Shown here piece by piece: positions 1 through 9,647 of a DNA stretch of 64,000 nucleotides (position 1 is the stretch's first letter; the number at the start of each line of letters is the position of its first letter). Location of the stretch: positions 473,780 through 537,779 of the forward strand of contig JAKLIF010000001.1 in NCBI GenBank assembly GCA_022709755.1, given 5' to 3'. Source of the DNA: Elusimicrobiota bacterium (GTDB taxonomy: Bacteria; Elusimicrobiota; Elusimicrobia; FEN-1173; JAKLIF01). The notes below the pieces were generated by a model. It was not told the DNA's origin. It searched no databases and saw nothing but the letters and a program-made list of their open reading frames with translations. Made by a program: the position numbers and the translations under genes.

Positions 1-541
1 CTTCGACCAAGGCCTCCCGCTCGTAACGGAAAGACCGGCGGAGCGCGGCCTGAAAATCCCGCTTCCGTGTCACGACCGTCACTCCCAGCGCGGAACCCTG
101 AGACGCCGGTTTGACGACGACCTCTTTGAACGGCATGGACGTCTCGCGAAACCGATCCCTCACCACCAGCCGCCAGCGCGGCGTGGGGATCCCCGCCGAC
201 TCGAATATCCTTTTGGCCGAGGGCTTGTGCATGGTCTGAGCGCACGCCAACACCCCGCTCCCCGTATAGGGGATCCGCATCATCTCCAGAAGACCCTGCA
301 CCGTCCCGTCTTCCCCGAAAGGACCGTGGAGGATGACGAACGCGGCCCCGATCCGGGACCGGCGGATCTGCTCGGGGAGACGCGGTGTGACGTCGATCCC
401 GACACAAGGGATCCCCAGGCGACGGAGGGAAGCCAAGACCGCCGCGCCGCTCTTGAGCGAGATGGCCCGCTCCCCCGACCATCCCCCGTAGAGGACGCCG
501 ATCTTCTTCCGACCCAAGAATGAAATCGTTTTTTCCCTCAC
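1..541 (-). CDS. ddl: D-alanine--D-alanine ligase, partial (3' end outside window)
   Basis: Ligates two D-alanines for the peptidoglycan stem peptide, in the cytoplasm. The visible N-terminal ~180 residues include the KIGVLYGGWSGERAISLKSG segment, the HGPFGEDGTVQGLLEMM motif and the start of the ATP-grasp domain with VVVKPASQGSALGV. These are the family hallmarks in the right order. The start is uncertain. The GTG at 541 gives the longest frame and sits 23 bases after the murC-murB stop. A GAGGG lies 8 bases before an ATT at 526, and a TTG at 517 is the other option. The gene follows murC-murB on the same strand, the common order in division and cell-wall clusters, and is probably cotranscribed with it. 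The C-terminal part, with the catalytic and metal-binding residues, is beyond position 1. Confidence 0.93.
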   Translation of the reverse strand, partial: MREKTISFLGRKKIGVLYGGWSGERAISLKSGAAVLASLRRLGIPCVGIDVTPRLPEQIRRSRIGAAFVILHGPFGEDGTVQGLLEMMRIPYTGSGVLACAQTMHKPSAKRIFESAGIPTPRWRLVVRDRFRETSMPFKEVVVKPASQGSALGVTVVTRKRDFQAALRRSFRYEREALVE

Positions 542-564
542 AGAATAAGAATCCGCCCGCGGCC

Positions 565-2802
565 TCATTCGCCCGCCAGGCGGACTTCCAACTCAAGTTC
601 GACCCGGAACCGATCCCGCACCTTCTTCCGGACCTCGTCGATCAGCCCCCGGACATCGCGGGCCGTCGCTTTTCCACGATTGATGATGAAATTGGCGTGA
701 ACGGTCGACACTTCCGCGTCACCGATCCGGCGGCCCTTCAACCCCGCCTGTTCGATGAGACGGCCGGCCGACATCTCCGGAGGATTCTTGAAGATGCATC
801 CGGCATTGTGCGTGCCCCAGGGTTGAGTGCGCGCGCGTCCTTCGAACTGTCGCCGGATTTTTCCCATGCTATCATTTTTGTCCCCCCGTCGCAATTTCAG
901 CCCGACGCAAGCCACCCAACGACCCTGCAGGTTGGAGGACCGATAGGTGAAAACCAGATCTTTTTTCCCGAGGGTCTCCGTCTTCCCGTCCGGAGTGACG
1001 ATGTCGACCGTCTCGATCCGGTCCCCGATGCGCCCCTCCGCTGTTCCGGCGTTCGTCATCAAGGCGCCGCCGACAGTCCCGGGAACACCCGCCAGGAATT
1101 CGACTCCTTCCAAACCGTTCTCCGCGCACCGGCGCGCCAAGACCGGCAACGAGACGCCGGCCCCCGCCGAGACCCGGTCCCCGTCCAGCCGGATCTCCTC
1201 CAATTCCCCCCTCAAACGCGCCACGACGCCACGGATCCCCTTATCCCCGACGAGGAGATTGCTCCCATGCCCGATGAAGAACACCGGGACGGACCGGGCG
1301 GACGACCAAACGGCCAGACGGCCCAAGGATTCCCTGCGATCGATATCGACCAGAAAATCAGCGGGACCGCCGATCCGGAAACTGGTATGGAGCGACAACG
1401 GTTCCTGAAACCGGATCGTCGAGGCGACATCCTCCAGTTCGATGGCCTGCAGGAAGAAAGGGCCCCACTTGCACACATCCCCGGCGCCCAGAGTCAGGAG
1501 GATGTCACCGGCCCGTCGGGACCGACGGAGGCTCTCGAACAGTTCCCTCGACGGCGCCCACGTCACGGGCACTTTTCTCCGTTTCATGAGCCCCGCCAGC
1601 GCCCGGCTGCTCACTCCCGCGATGGATTTTTCCCCGGCGCTGTAGATGTCCATCAGGAAAACTTTCGAGGCGTCCTTGAACGAATCGGCGAATTCCTTGG
1701 CCAATATCTTGGTACGCGAATAGCGGTGGGGCTGGAACAAGACCACCCGTCGGCGGTCGGGCCATCGTTCCCTCAACGCCTGCAGCGTCGCCCGGATCTC
1801 GGCCGGGTGATGCCCATAATCGTCGATGACGGTGATCCCGCCGGCCTCTCCCTTCCACTCCATCCGGCGGCCCACACCGCGGAAGGATGACAACGCCTCG
1901 GCGATCGTCGAGAAGGGAATGTTCAGTTCCAATCCCACGGCTGCCGCCGCCAGCGCGTTCAAGATGTTGTGTCGACCGGGCACGCTCCAGCGGATGGATC
2001 CCAGAACCCGGCCCCGGTGGACCACATCGAACGCGAAAGCCCCTTCTTGTTCGGCCCGGATCCGGACCGCCCTCAGTTCCGCTCCCTCCGAGATCCCATA
2101 CGTGATCACCGGGCGACGGATCGACGGAAGCACGCGCCTCACTCCCGGATCGTCTCCGCAGGCCACGACGACGCCGTAAAAAGGGACCCGGTTGGCGTAT
2201 TCCCCGAAACCGCGGTCGAGCGCCTTCATGGTCTTCCAATAATCCAAATGGTCGTTATCGATATTGGTGATGACGGCGATGGTCGGGGACAGTTTCAGGA
2301 AAGAACCGTCCGATTCGTCCGCCTCGGCCACCAGGTAGTCTCCCTTTCCCAGACGCGCGTTCGACCCCAAGTTCTGCAGGCGGCCTCCGATGACCACCGT
2401 CGGATCGAGTCCTCCCGCCTGCAACACCAGGGAGGCCAGGGATGTCGTGGTGGTCTTCCCGTGGGTTCCGGCGATCGTGACGGCGTATTTCATCCGGGCC
2501 AGTTCGGCCAACATCTCGATCCGGGGGATGACGGGGATGCTCCGGCGGACCGCTTCCACCACCTCCGGGTTGTCTCCCTGGACGGCGGTGGACGTCACCA
2601 CCACTTGGGACTCGCCCAGATTGGCGGCGGCGTGCCCGATGCAGATCCGGGCGCCCAGGTCGGCCAAACGCCGGGTGACATCGCTCTCCTTCATGTCGCT
2701 TCCGCTGATCTTGTATCCGAGGTTCAACAACAGTTCCGCGATCCCGTTCATGCCGGAACCGCCGATCCCCACGAAGTGTATTTTTTGTATTTTTTTGAAC
2801 AT
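565..2802 (-). CDS. murC-murB: UDP-N-acetylmuramate--L-alanine ligase / UDP-N-acetylenolpyruvoylglucosamine reductase fusion (MurC-MurB)
   Basis: A 745-residue bifunctional cytoplasmic enzyme for two successive steps of peptidoglycan precursor synthesis: MurB reduces enolpyruvyl-UDP-GlcNAc to UDP-MurNAc, and MurC adds L-alanine. Residues 1-445 are MurC, with the N-terminal VGIGGSGMNGIAELL nucleotide-binding loop, the ATP P-loop GTHGKTTTT (112-120) and DDYGHHPAEI. Residues ~450-745 are MurB, with SFRIGGPADFLV, GHGSNLLVGDKGIRGVV, GVPGTVGGALMTNAG and the active-site region AGCIFKNPP. The last has Cys669 where many MurB proteins carry the catalytic Ser, a known natural variant. MurC-MurB fusions occur in several phyla, including Chlamydiae and related PVC bacteria. 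Start ATG at 2802, just downstream of a good promoter. Confidence 0.96.
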   Translation of the reverse strand: MFKKIQKIHFVGIGGSGMNGIAELLLNLGYKISGSDMKESDVTRRLADLGARICIGHAAANLGESQVVVTSTAVQGDNPEVVEAVRRSIPVIPRIEMLAELARMKYAVTIAGTHGKTTTTSLASLVLQAGGLDPTVVIGGRLQNLGSNARLGKGDYLVAEADESDGSFLKLSPTIAVITNIDNDHLDYWKTMKALDRGFGEYANRVPFYGVVVACGDDPGVRRVLPSIRRPVITYGISEGAELRAVRIRAEQEGAFAFDVVHRGRVLGSIRWSVPGRHNILNALAAAAVGLELNIPFSTIAEALSSFRGVGRRMEWKGEAGGITVIDDYGHHPAEIRATLQALRERWPDRRRVVLFQPHRYSRTKILAKEFADSFKDASKVFLMDIYSAGEKSIAGVSSRALAGLMKRRKVPVTWAPSRELFESLRRSRRAGDILLTLGAGDVCKWGPFFLQAIELEDVASTIRFQEPLSLHTSFRIGGPADFLVDIDRRESLGRLAVWSSARSVPVFFIGHGSNLLVGDKGIRGVVARLRGELEEIRLDGDRVSAGAGVSLPVLARRCAENGLEGVEFLAGVPGTVGGALMTNAGTAEGRIGDRIETVDIVTPDGKTETLGKKDLVFTYRSSNLQGRWVACVGLKLRRGDKNDSMGKIRRQFEGRARTQPWGTHNAGCIFKNPPEMSAGRLIEQAGLKGRRIGDAEVSTVHANFIINRGKATARDVRGLIDEVRKKVRDRFRVELELEVRLAGE

Positions 2803-2972
2803 TCCCGTCCGGCCCGTTGAATAAGTGACTAAATAGCGTCTTATATAAATTCACAAGACTGTATCAATTTCCCCTCCAAAAATAAAGTGATTCCGATGGA
2901 TCGGTGGGAGGAATCGAGGAAAAACCCTGGCGTCGTTGAACGGAAGGACGGCCTTCCCCGGAGAGGACGCAA
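2803..2972. other. Intergenic region between murC-murB and the glycosyltransferase-like gene
   Basis: About 170 bases. It carries the murC-murB promoter in its left half. The right half shows no convincing ORF, and I see no clear terminator for the upstream 2973-4673 gene. Confidence 0.5.
2840..2867 (-). promoter_or_regulatory. Predicted sigma-70-type promoter of murC-murB
   Basis: On the minus strand, TTGATA (2867-2862) is followed after 16 bases by TATAAG (2845-2840), each matching the consensus at five of six positions. It lies about 38 bases upstream of the murC-murB start in an AT-rich stretch. Confidence 0.55.
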
Positions 2973-4673
2973 TCAATCCGCTCGGGTGAACTTGACCGCT
3001 TCCTGCAGGTCGGGGTCCGACAAGGGGGAGGGGTTGTAATAAACGGTCAACGTGACCGTCTCATCGGAACGCCGCGCGGTGATCACCTTCACTTTCTGGC
3101 AACGGCTTTCCAGGAGGCCGAAACGGTCCTTCAGGATCATCTCGCAAGGATCGGCCCGGACCGCTGACCCATAGATGCCCTCCACGACGATCAGATCGAA
3201 CAGGGCCAGATAATCGTCGCATCGGCGATCGATGCTGTCGTCGAAACGCTCCCACAGCCGCTCGATCGGAGGACGATAGACTTCGATGGGGCAGGAATAC
3301 CGGTGGGTGAGATAAATGAACCGGTGGGTCAATTCGGCATCCGATAAGAAGAGCAGGTTCACATCACCCGGGCGCTTTTCCAGGCTCGAGCAGAATGTTT
3401 TGAGCGTTTCGTGAAGTTCGTTCCCCAGGCCGATCCGGGCCGGGGCGCGGACCATGTAGTACAAACCGCACTCGCTGTAATTCCTTTCCGCGGTGAGGAA
3501 GTTGACGACATAAAATTTCCTGATGAACGAGAAGGACGGCGGGATCACCGGCCAGTAAGAGATGGCCAGATACCCCACTAACAGGTAGAGTCCCAACAGG
3601 CCGGATATCACCGCGCGGCCGGACTTCAAAGAAGCCAGGAACACTCCGTTCATGGGCATCACGAAGGCCAGGATGGGATAGATGAACCGTTCTTCCCTGT
3701 TGGTGAAAAGGGAATGAGCCGACAAGAGGAAAACCACGGAGAGCGGGAAAAAGAACCGCCGCGTGAACACGAAATACGCCAAGGAGACGGCGGAGAAAAT
3801 GAACAGGACCGGACCCAATTGGTAGAGGAACAACCTCCTCATGTAAAACCATGGGACATCGATGTTGTCCTGTATATGGAAGCTCAGTTCCTTCACCTCG
3901 TTGAGTTGGAACTGCAATGACTGTAAGACCGTGGCTTTGGGTTCGAACCCATACCAGCCGAAACTGATAAAAAGGGCGACCGCGCCATACAAGCAGAAGT
4001 TTGCGAAGACCCGTCTCGACCTGAACCCGCCCTGTTGCACCGCTCCCCACAACAACCAGGCCAAGATGGGCATATAGAGCAGCAAGAAAGGCCGTTTGGT
4101 CATCAAACCCAAACCGGTCGCGAGTCCCAGTAAAACCGCATAGCCCGTCGACTGAAACCGCGGCTCGAGAGCCAAGGCCAGATTCAGCGCCAAGAGCGTG
4201 GCCACCGAAAAATCCACCATGAGGATCCGAGACTGCGCAAAGACAGTGGGCGTCAACGCCCAGAGAACGGCGGACCAGAGTCCCGCCGACGAACTCATCA
4301 GCTGCCGGCCGATCCAATAGATCGACACCAATCCGACGGCCATGTAGGCCATGTTGTTGATCAGGATGACGACTTCCTTATCCACCCCGGCCGACATGCT
4401 GACAGCCCCCGTCAGAAAATAGAGCGGCGGTTTCCAAGTCTCCCAAAACACCAGTTGGATGAAATAGTGGAACCAATCGGCGAGGAACGCGAATTGGGTC
4501 AGGTGGGTATGAATCCGGAAGATGGTCTTGTAGTTCAGGAGTGCATCGGACCGTATCTGCAACAGGCTGCACTTCAAAACGAGGTAATTGTTGAGTCCGC
4601 AGAAAAGCCACAGGATTCCCAGGACCAACACAACCCTCATCCGCTGAACGAACTTCACCGATCTTTTAATCAT
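2973..4673 (-). CDS. Multi-pass membrane protein, ArnT/PMT-like (GT39/GT83-type) glycosyltransferase fold
   Basis: A 566-residue integral membrane protein with about ten or more hydrophobic segments in the first ~420 residues and a soluble C-terminal ~150 residues. The layout resembles lipid-linked sugar transferases of the PMT_2/ArnT group: a long first extracytoplasmic loop after the first helix (with the WKPPLYFLTG segment), then alternating helices and short loops such as LLGLATGLGLMTKRPFLLL. Family membership is inferred from architecture and local motifs; substrate unknown. I prefer the ATG at 4673 (MIKRSVKFVQRMRVV), since the 28 extra codons up to 4757 are cysteine/arginine-rich and unlike the rest. 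Its product may modify surface glycans or lipids. Confidence 0.75.
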   Translation of the reverse strand: MIKRSVKFVQRMRVVLVLGILWLFCGLNNYLVLKCSLLQIRSDALLNYKTIFRIHTHLTQFAFLADWFHYFIQLVFWETWKPPLYFLTGAVSMSAGVDKEVVILINNMAYMAVGLVSIYWIGRQLMSSSAGLWSAVLWALTPTVFAQSRILMVDFSVATLLALNLALALEPRFQSTGYAVLLGLATGLGLMTKRPFLLLYMPILAWLLWGAVQQGGFRSRRVFANFCLYGAVALFISFGWYGFEPKATVLQSLQFQLNEVKELSFHIQDNIDVPWFYMRRLFLYQLGPVLFIFSAVSLAYFVFTRRFFFPLSVVFLLSAHSLFTNREERFIYPILAFVMPMNGVFLASLKSGRAVISGLLGLYLLVGYLAISYWPVIPPSFSFIRKFYVVNFLTAERNYSECGLYYMVRAPARIGLGNELHETLKTFCSSLEKRPGDVNLLFLSDAELTHRFIYLTHRYSCPIEVYRPPIERLWERFDDSIDRRCDDYLALFDLIVVEGIYGSAVRADPCEMILKDRFGLLESRCQKVKVITARRSDETVTLTVYYNPSPLSDPDLQEAVKFTRAD

Positions 4674-4943
4674 GCATTCACTGTCGTTTCTCCATCTCTG
4701 CCGCGCCGCTTTTCCGGCGACGGTCACGGAACATGGAATACATCCCCATTCCCTCACTCGTCCTTCTTTTCATCGTGTCGCGATTGGGTTTGTGCGAGAA
4801 GGGTAAGAATGGTAGAGTATAGACAATGGGGTTCCTCATATTAGCACAAAGTGTTTTCGATACGCAAAAATGAAACCATCAATGGAGCTTGATCATTCCG
4901 ATTCCAGCCGGATCCTCATCATGACATGGCGAGGATTTTCCTC
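4674..4943. other. Divergent intergenic region between the glycosyltransferase-like gene and nadE
   Basis: About 270 bases between divergently transcribed genes, so it should hold promoters for both directions. I could not pick a well-spaced -35/-10 pair with confidence. A TATAGA near 4817 is a weak -10 candidate for nadE. Confidence 0.35.
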
Positions 4944-6671
4944 ATGAGCATCCTGCGAGTGGCGCTGGCCCAGATCAATCCGACGGTGGGGGCCATCGAA
5001 TCCAATGCCGAAAAGATCAAGGATTACGCCCTCCGTGCGAACGCGCGGGGAGCGCACATCGTCGTTTTCCCCGAATTGGCGTTGACGGGGTATCCGCCGG
5101 AGGATCTCCTATTCAAACCCCAGTTTCTCCGAGACGGATCGAGCCGGATCGCCCGGCTGGCCGAGCAACTTCCGCCGGAGATGGCCGCGATCGTCGGGTT
5201 CGCGGACCGGGACAAACGGGCTCCCTCGAAAATATTCAACGCGGCCGCGGTCATCCATCAAAACAGGGTGGCGGTCGTCTACCACAAACAGAACCTGCCC
5301 AATTACGGCGTCTTCGATGAACAACGCTATTTCACGCCCGGCGAATCCTCCCAAGTCCTCATCATCCAGAACGGCCTCATCGGTCTGACGATCTGCGAGG
5401 ATATCTGGGCTCCCCGGGGCGCGGCCGACGACGAAGCCCGCCAAGGCGCACGCCTCATCTTGAACCTGTCCGCCAGCCCCTACCACGCCGGCAAATCCGA
5501 GGACCGTCTCCAGATGCTCCGCGAGCGCGTCAAAGAAACGCAAGCCATCTTCGCCTATTGCAACCTCGTCGGGGGACAAGACGAACTCGTCTTCGACGGA
5601 TCCAGTCTCTTCATGTCCGAAGAGGGCCGCCTCCTGGCCATGGGCCGCGCTTTTGAGGAGGATTTGCTGATGCAGGACATCCCCTGGCCGCCCGCCCTCA
5701 TCAACAAGCCGCTCGGCGAGCGCAAGGCCGTGCAGTTCACGTCCCTTCCTTTGAACCTGCCCTCCCCGTCGACCGCAGAGGAGCCCCGCCCCCCCGCGCC
5801 GGCCGCAGAGGACGTTGAAGAGATCTATTCCGCCCTCATGCTCGGCACCCGGGATTACGTCCTGAAAAACGGATTTCAAAAAGTGGTGGTGGGGTTGTCC
5901 GGAGGGATCGACTCCTCCCTGGTCGCCTGCATCGCCGTCGATGCCCTCGGGAAAGAGAACGTCATCGGCGTCACCATGCCGTCGCGGTTCACATCGTCGG
6001 AAACCCGGGGAGACGCCGAAGAATTGGCGAAAAACCTGGGGATCGAATTCCATGCCCTCGCGATCGAACCGCTCCAAGATCTTTTTTTGAAGAGTCTGGA
6101 TCCGGTCTTCCGCGGAAAACCCCGGGACCTGACCGAAGAGAACCTGCAGGCGCGCATCCGGGGAGTCCTCCTGATGGCGTTATCCAACAAATTCAATTGG
6201 CTCGTGCTGACGACAGGGAACAAGTCCGAAGTATCCGTCGGTTACTGCACTCTCTACGGCGACACCGCGGGCGGATTTTCCGTCATCAAGGACATTCCCA
6301 AAACACTCGTGTATCGGCTCTCCCGATGGAAAAATCGAAAGAGTCCGCCGGGGCCCATCCCCGAGAGCGTCCTCATCCGGCCGCCCACCGCCGAACTCCG
6401 CCCGGACCAGAAGGACCAGGACAGCCTGCCGGAATACGAGACGCTGGACGGCATCATCCGACTGGCCGTGGAAGAAGACAAGAGTCTCGATGAGGTCGTC
6501 CGCCAGGGGTACGATGAAAAGACCGTCCGGGCCGTCTTCCGCATGGTCGACCGCAGCGAATACAAACGGCGACAAGCCCCGCCGGGAGTCAAGATCACTC
6601 CCCGGGCCTTCGGCAAAGACCGGCGGATGCCGATCACCCAGGATTATCGCGAGTCCACCGACCGTTCATGA
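4944..6671 (+). CDS. nadE: Glutamine-dependent NAD+ synthetase
   Basis: Amidates nicotinate adenine dinucleotide to NAD+ in the cytoplasm, using ammonia freed from glutamine. The 575-residue two-domain form has an N-terminal nitrilase-type glutaminase (~1-260) with the Glu-Lys-Cys triad visible in VVFPELALTGY, YHKQNLPNYGVFDE and LTICEDIW. The C-terminal synthetase domain (~295-560) has the pyrophosphatase-type loop SGGIDSS (319-325) and TTGNKSEVSVGYCTLYGD. I chose ATG 4944 because GAGGA lies 8 bases before it. An ATG at 4926 adds six residues without a clear ribosome binding site. First gene of a plus-strand set of three. Confidence 0.95.
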   Translation: MSILRVALAQINPTVGAIESNAEKIKDYALRANARGAHIVVFPELALTGYPPEDLLFKPQFLRDGSSRIARLAEQLPPEMAAIVGFADRDKRAPSKIFNAAAVIHQNRVAVVYHKQNLPNYGVFDEQRYFTPGESSQVLIIQNGLIGLTICEDIWAPRGAADDEARQGARLILNLSASPYHAGKSEDRLQMLRERVKETQAIFAYCNLVGGQDELVFDGSSLFMSEEGRLLAMGRAFEEDLLMQDIPWPPALINKPLGERKAVQFTSLPLNLPSPSTAEEPRPPAPAAEDVEEIYSALMLGTRDYVLKNGFQKVVVGLSGGIDSSLVACIAVDALGKENVIGVTMPSRFTSSETRGDAEELAKNLGIEFHALAIEPLQDLFLKSLDPVFRGKPRDLTEENLQARIRGVLLMALSNKFNWLVLTTGNKSEVSVGYCTLYGDTAGGFSVIKDIPKTLVYRLSRWKNRKSPPGPIPESVLIRPPTAELRPDQKDQDSLPEYETLDGIIRLAVEEDKSLDEVVRQGYDEKTVRAVFRMVDRSEYKRRQAPPGVKITPRAFGKDRRMPITQDYRESTDRS

Positions 6672-6703
6672 CACTGTTGACGGACCCGTCCCCCGTCCGA
6701 TGA
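6668..6703 (+). CDS. Possible 11-codon coupling ORF between nadE and the SGNH gene
   Basis: Its ATG overlaps the nadE stop (ATGA at 6668-6671) and its TGA overlaps the start of the next gene (ATGA at 6700-6703). It could simply pass reinitiating ribosomes from nadE to the following gene, which lacks a clear ribosome binding site. It may equally be chance. Confidence 0.25.
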   Translation: MTLLTDPSPVR

Positions 6704-7908
6704 CATTAGTCCGCCCACGAAACCTTCACACTTGGGGATGGAACATTCTCCGCCTCGCCCTTCCCCTGGCCATCCTCGTCCACCCTCTGCTGTGCTGCAG
6801 TTTCATCACCCCCGTTTCATTCGGAATCGTCTTCCTTTTCTTCGCGATCCTCTTCAGCCGCGTATCCTTCCGCCACTCCCTCCTCATCGCCACCTCCATC
6901 CTCCTCGGGACTTATCTCTCTTATGGGTTTTTCTCCCGTCTCGACCGAGACAGAACCGACGGGGGTTTTTTCCGCGATTACGAACCCATGCTCAGCAGCG
7001 AGGACAACGGCCTCGTATCCAGGTTCAAACCCAACACCACCGCCGACATCCCCATCCTCCACGGCGATTCGTTGATGAACGCATGGTTCAGGGAGATCAT
7101 CCCCCAACGGCACGCGGTCCACTGGAAAACGGACTCGCTCGGTTTCAGGAACAACGCGGAATACCGCGGGGAGAAATACATTTTAGTCGGCGATTCGTTC
7201 GTCGCGGGATCGGGGTGCACCCAGTCCGACACCCTGCGGGAGCAACTGCGCCGACGGGGCCTCTCTTCCTACTCCGTGGCGTTCCCCTTCGGGATCGGCG
7301 GCTATGCGCGTCTTTACGAATTTTTCGCGGAGAGACATCCCGGTGACCATAAAATCCTGTTGTTCATCTACGAGGGGAACGATTTTCCCGTTTTCAAGAT
7401 AAATCTATTTTCAAGCATCCGGAGACGTCTTGGAAATTGGAACATCTTCTCATTTACCGCCCATCTCCATTATCAGGTCAGGACCAACGCATCCACCTAT
7501 CGCGGACTGCTAACCGTCGGAAGCAGGATCCTGGCGACCCCCATCCATGAAGTGACCCTCCGGAAAGAATACCGGTTCCCAAAGATGGTGATCCAGGCGT
7601 TGGACCGGTTGAAGGCTTCGACAACGCACGTCTTTTTCATCCCTGAAAAATACCGAGTCTATTATCCACTCTCGGACCAGGCGTCACTCCCACTCCCCAA
7701 CGCCCAATGGGAAGCCCTCCGGGCCTTTTGTCTCCAGGAAAACCTTCCGTGCACCAACCTGACAGACCCGATGATCGCGGAATCCAGGGAACTGCTCAAA
7801 AAGAATCTATTCACCTATTGGAGTGACGACTCCCACTGGACAAAGCATGGCATCGCCGTCGCCGCCCGGATCATCGACGAAAAGATCCGATCGGGAGAGA
7901 TCCGATGA
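6700..7908 (+). CDS. Membrane-anchored SGNH-hydrolase-like protein
   Basis: A 402-residue protein with two or three hydrophobic helices in the first ~85 residues, then an extracytoplasmic domain. ILVGDSFVAGSG places a nucleophile-like Ser at ~166 in a GDSx block, and DDSHWTKHG places Asp376/377 and His379 in the DxxH block at the end. Both ends of an SGNH catalytic triad are therefore present, as in AlgX/AlgJ-like and related O-acyl transfer proteins. The exact reaction, O-acetylation or deacylation of a surface polymer, is not shown. Start ATG 6700 is chosen because the frame upstream overlaps nadE with a composition typical of a shadow frame. The stop overlaps the next start by four bases. 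Confidence 0.75.
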   Translation: MTLVRPRNLHTWGWNILRLALPLAILVHPLLCCSFITPVSFGIVFLFFAILFSRVSFRHSLLIATSILLGTYLSYGFFSRLDRDRTDGGFFRDYEPMLSSEDNGLVSRFKPNTTADIPILHGDSLMNAWFREIIPQRHAVHWKTDSLGFRNNAEYRGEKYILVGDSFVAGSGCTQSDTLREQLRRRGLSSYSVAFPFGIGGYARLYEFFAERHPGDHKILLFIYEGNDFPVFKINLFSSIRRRLGNWNIFSFTAHLHYQVRTNASTYRGLLTVGSRILATPIHEVTLRKEYRFPKMVIQALDRLKASTTHVFFIPEKYRVYYPLSDQASLPLPNAQWEALRAFCLQENLPCTNLTDPMIAESRELLKKNLFTYWSDDSHWTKHGIAVAARIIDEKIRSGEIR

Positions 7909-9647
7909 GCGGGTCAGTCCCCCTTTCTCCAAAACCCGATGTCCTGCTGATCCGGCCCCCGCGCCGGAAATTCATGGACCCGGACCGGGCCTTCCTCCCC
8001 TTTTCCGACCGGTCGTATCCCCTGGGGCTCCTCTCCCTGGCCGGCGCCCTGCGGCAAAACGGCATATCCGTCGGGCTCCTTGACACCTGGACCGACCCCC
8101 ATGTTTCCCGCATCCCTCTTCCCCGGTCCTTGTCCTATCTGGATCAATACGCCGATCTCCATTACTGCCCCTCGCCCGTGCGCTATTACCACGCGGGCAC
8201 CCCGTTCGACGCCTTGGGCCTTTTCTTCAAGACCAACCGGTTCCGGATCGTCGGGATCTCGTCCCTTTTCACCGGTTACCATCCCGAAGCCTTGATCACC
8301 GCCCGGATCATCAAATCCGTCTCCCCCCACACCACGGTGGTCATGGGCGGAGGAGCCGTCACGGTATCACCCGAAGAGACTCTGTCATCCCCTTTCGTGG
8401 ACTCGATCGTGTCGGGCGAAGGTGAATCGGTATTCCCGCCGATGGTCAAGGCCTATCTCTCGGGAAAACCCGATCGGGTGCGGGACCTGCCGGGGATCGG
8501 ATACAAACGAGGCGGACGCCCGGTCCTGACGCCTCGCCGTCAACCGCCCTCCGCGTTGGACCAACTCCCCCGGCCGGCTCACGACCTGATCTCTCCCACG
8601 CAATACCTCACCGGGAGAAGAACCCGCGCCGTGCCCTACGCCACACTCATGACAAGCCGCGGATGCCCGCACCGTTGCGATTTCTGCAGCATCCATCTGA
8701 CCATGGGGCACTCTTATCGAGCGCATTCTCCCCGGCGGGTCATGGAAGAGATTTCCGCCCTTGTTCATCGGGGAATCCGCGTTTTCCACATCGAGGACGA
8801 TAATTTCGCCTATGACGTTCCGCGCGCCAAAGAAATCCTCCGGCGGATCATCCGGCATTTTGGGGAGAAGCGCCTCCTCTTTCGATGCCCCAATGGGATG
8901 ACGGCCCTCTCCCTCGCCAGCGATCCGGAACTGGCGGGACTGATGAGCCGGGCCGGGTTCGATACGATCACCCTCTCGTTGGAAAGCCGCGACCCCGCCG
9001 TCCGGCGGCTCATGAAAAAACCCGGGACCGTCTCCCATTTCGACGAAGCGGTCCGACGGTGCCGGCACGCCCGGCTCAAGGTCATCACCTACACCATGCT
9101 CGGACTCCCCTACTCCTCCTGGAAAAGCGATTCCCTGACTCAACTCTATTGCCTCTCGGCGCCAGGACAATCCAACACCCCCATTATGTACTACCCCATC
9201 CCCGGAACCGCCCAATACCAAACATGCCTGAAGAACCGATGGATCCGCCCGGGAGCTCGTTATTGGGGACGTCTGAGGAGTGAATGTTGCCCCGTCTCGC
9301 GGCCCGGTTACACGCGTCGCGATCTGCTCAGCTTGTTCAATCTCTCGATGATTTTTCAACAGGTGCGGACGCGTGATCATCAATCGTCCGGATGGCCCCT
9401 GAAATCCAGGATTCATTCGCTCGTCGCTCGGCCTTACCGGCACCGCTCTTTGCCCGGCCAAAAGCTCCGATTCTACGCTAAAGGCGCCCCCTCCATCATC
9501 CCCCTCCTCCAAGCAACCCATTTCATTCTCCACCGAGAACTCCTCTCCGTCACGCAGAAAACACCCCGGGCCGTCACTTTTAAGATCGCAAAAGCATCAA
9601 AACGAGTGATCGACTATTTCCATTTACATCTCCTAAAATCAAAGTAG
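7905..9647 (+). CDS. B12-binding-domain radical SAM protein
   Basis: A 580-residue protein. Residues ~10-190 form a cobalamin-binding-like Rossmann domain (DVLLIRPP, YPLGLLSLAGALRQNGISVG, VVMGGGAVTVSPEE, VSGEGE), but I do not see the DxHxxG cobalamin-ligand motif. The radical SAM domain follows, with CPHRCDFC (Cys254, 258, 261) binding the [4Fe-4S] cluster and FHIEDDNFAYD and SLESRDPAV downstream. The C-terminal ~130 residues are basic and unassigned. Such enzymes usually methylate or rearrange unreactive carbons of lipids, antibiotics or cofactors; the substrate is unknown here. ATG overlaps the preceding stop (ATGA) with GGGAGA upstream, so translation is probably coupled. Confidence 0.9.
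   Translation: MSGSVPLSPKPDVLLIRPPRRKFMDPDRAFLPFSDRSYPLGLLSLAGALRQNGISVGLLDTWTDPHVSRIPLPRSLSYLDQYADLHYCPSPVRYYHAGTPFDALGLFFKTNRFRIVGISSLFTGYHPEALITARIIKSVSPHTTVVMGGGAVTVSPEETLSSPFVDSIVSGEGESVFPPMVKAYLSGKPDRVRDLPGIGYKRGGRPVLTPRRQPPSALDQLPRPAHDLISPTQYLTGRRTRAVPYATLMTSRGCPHRCDFCSIHLTMGHSYRAHSPRRVMEEISALVHRGIRVFHIEDDNFAYDVPRAKEILRRIIRHFGEKRLLFRCPNGMTALSLASDPELAGLMSRAGFDTITLSLESRDPAVRRLMKKPGTVSHFDEAVRRCRHARLKVITYTMLGLPYSSWKSDSLTQLYCLSAPGQSNTPIMYYPIPGTAQYQTCLKNRWIRPGARYWGRLRSECCPVSRPGYTRRDLLSLFNLSMIFQQVRTRDHQSSGWPLKSRIHSLVARPYRHRSLPGQKLRFYAKGAPSIIPLLQATHFILHRELLSVTQKTPRAVTFKIAKASKRVIDYFHLHLLKSK

Noticed and set aside
520..1890. A 456-codon plus-strand frame opposite murC-murB
   Set aside because: Antisense to a well-supported fusion gene, low-complexity Pro/Arg/Asp composition and no recognisable domain.
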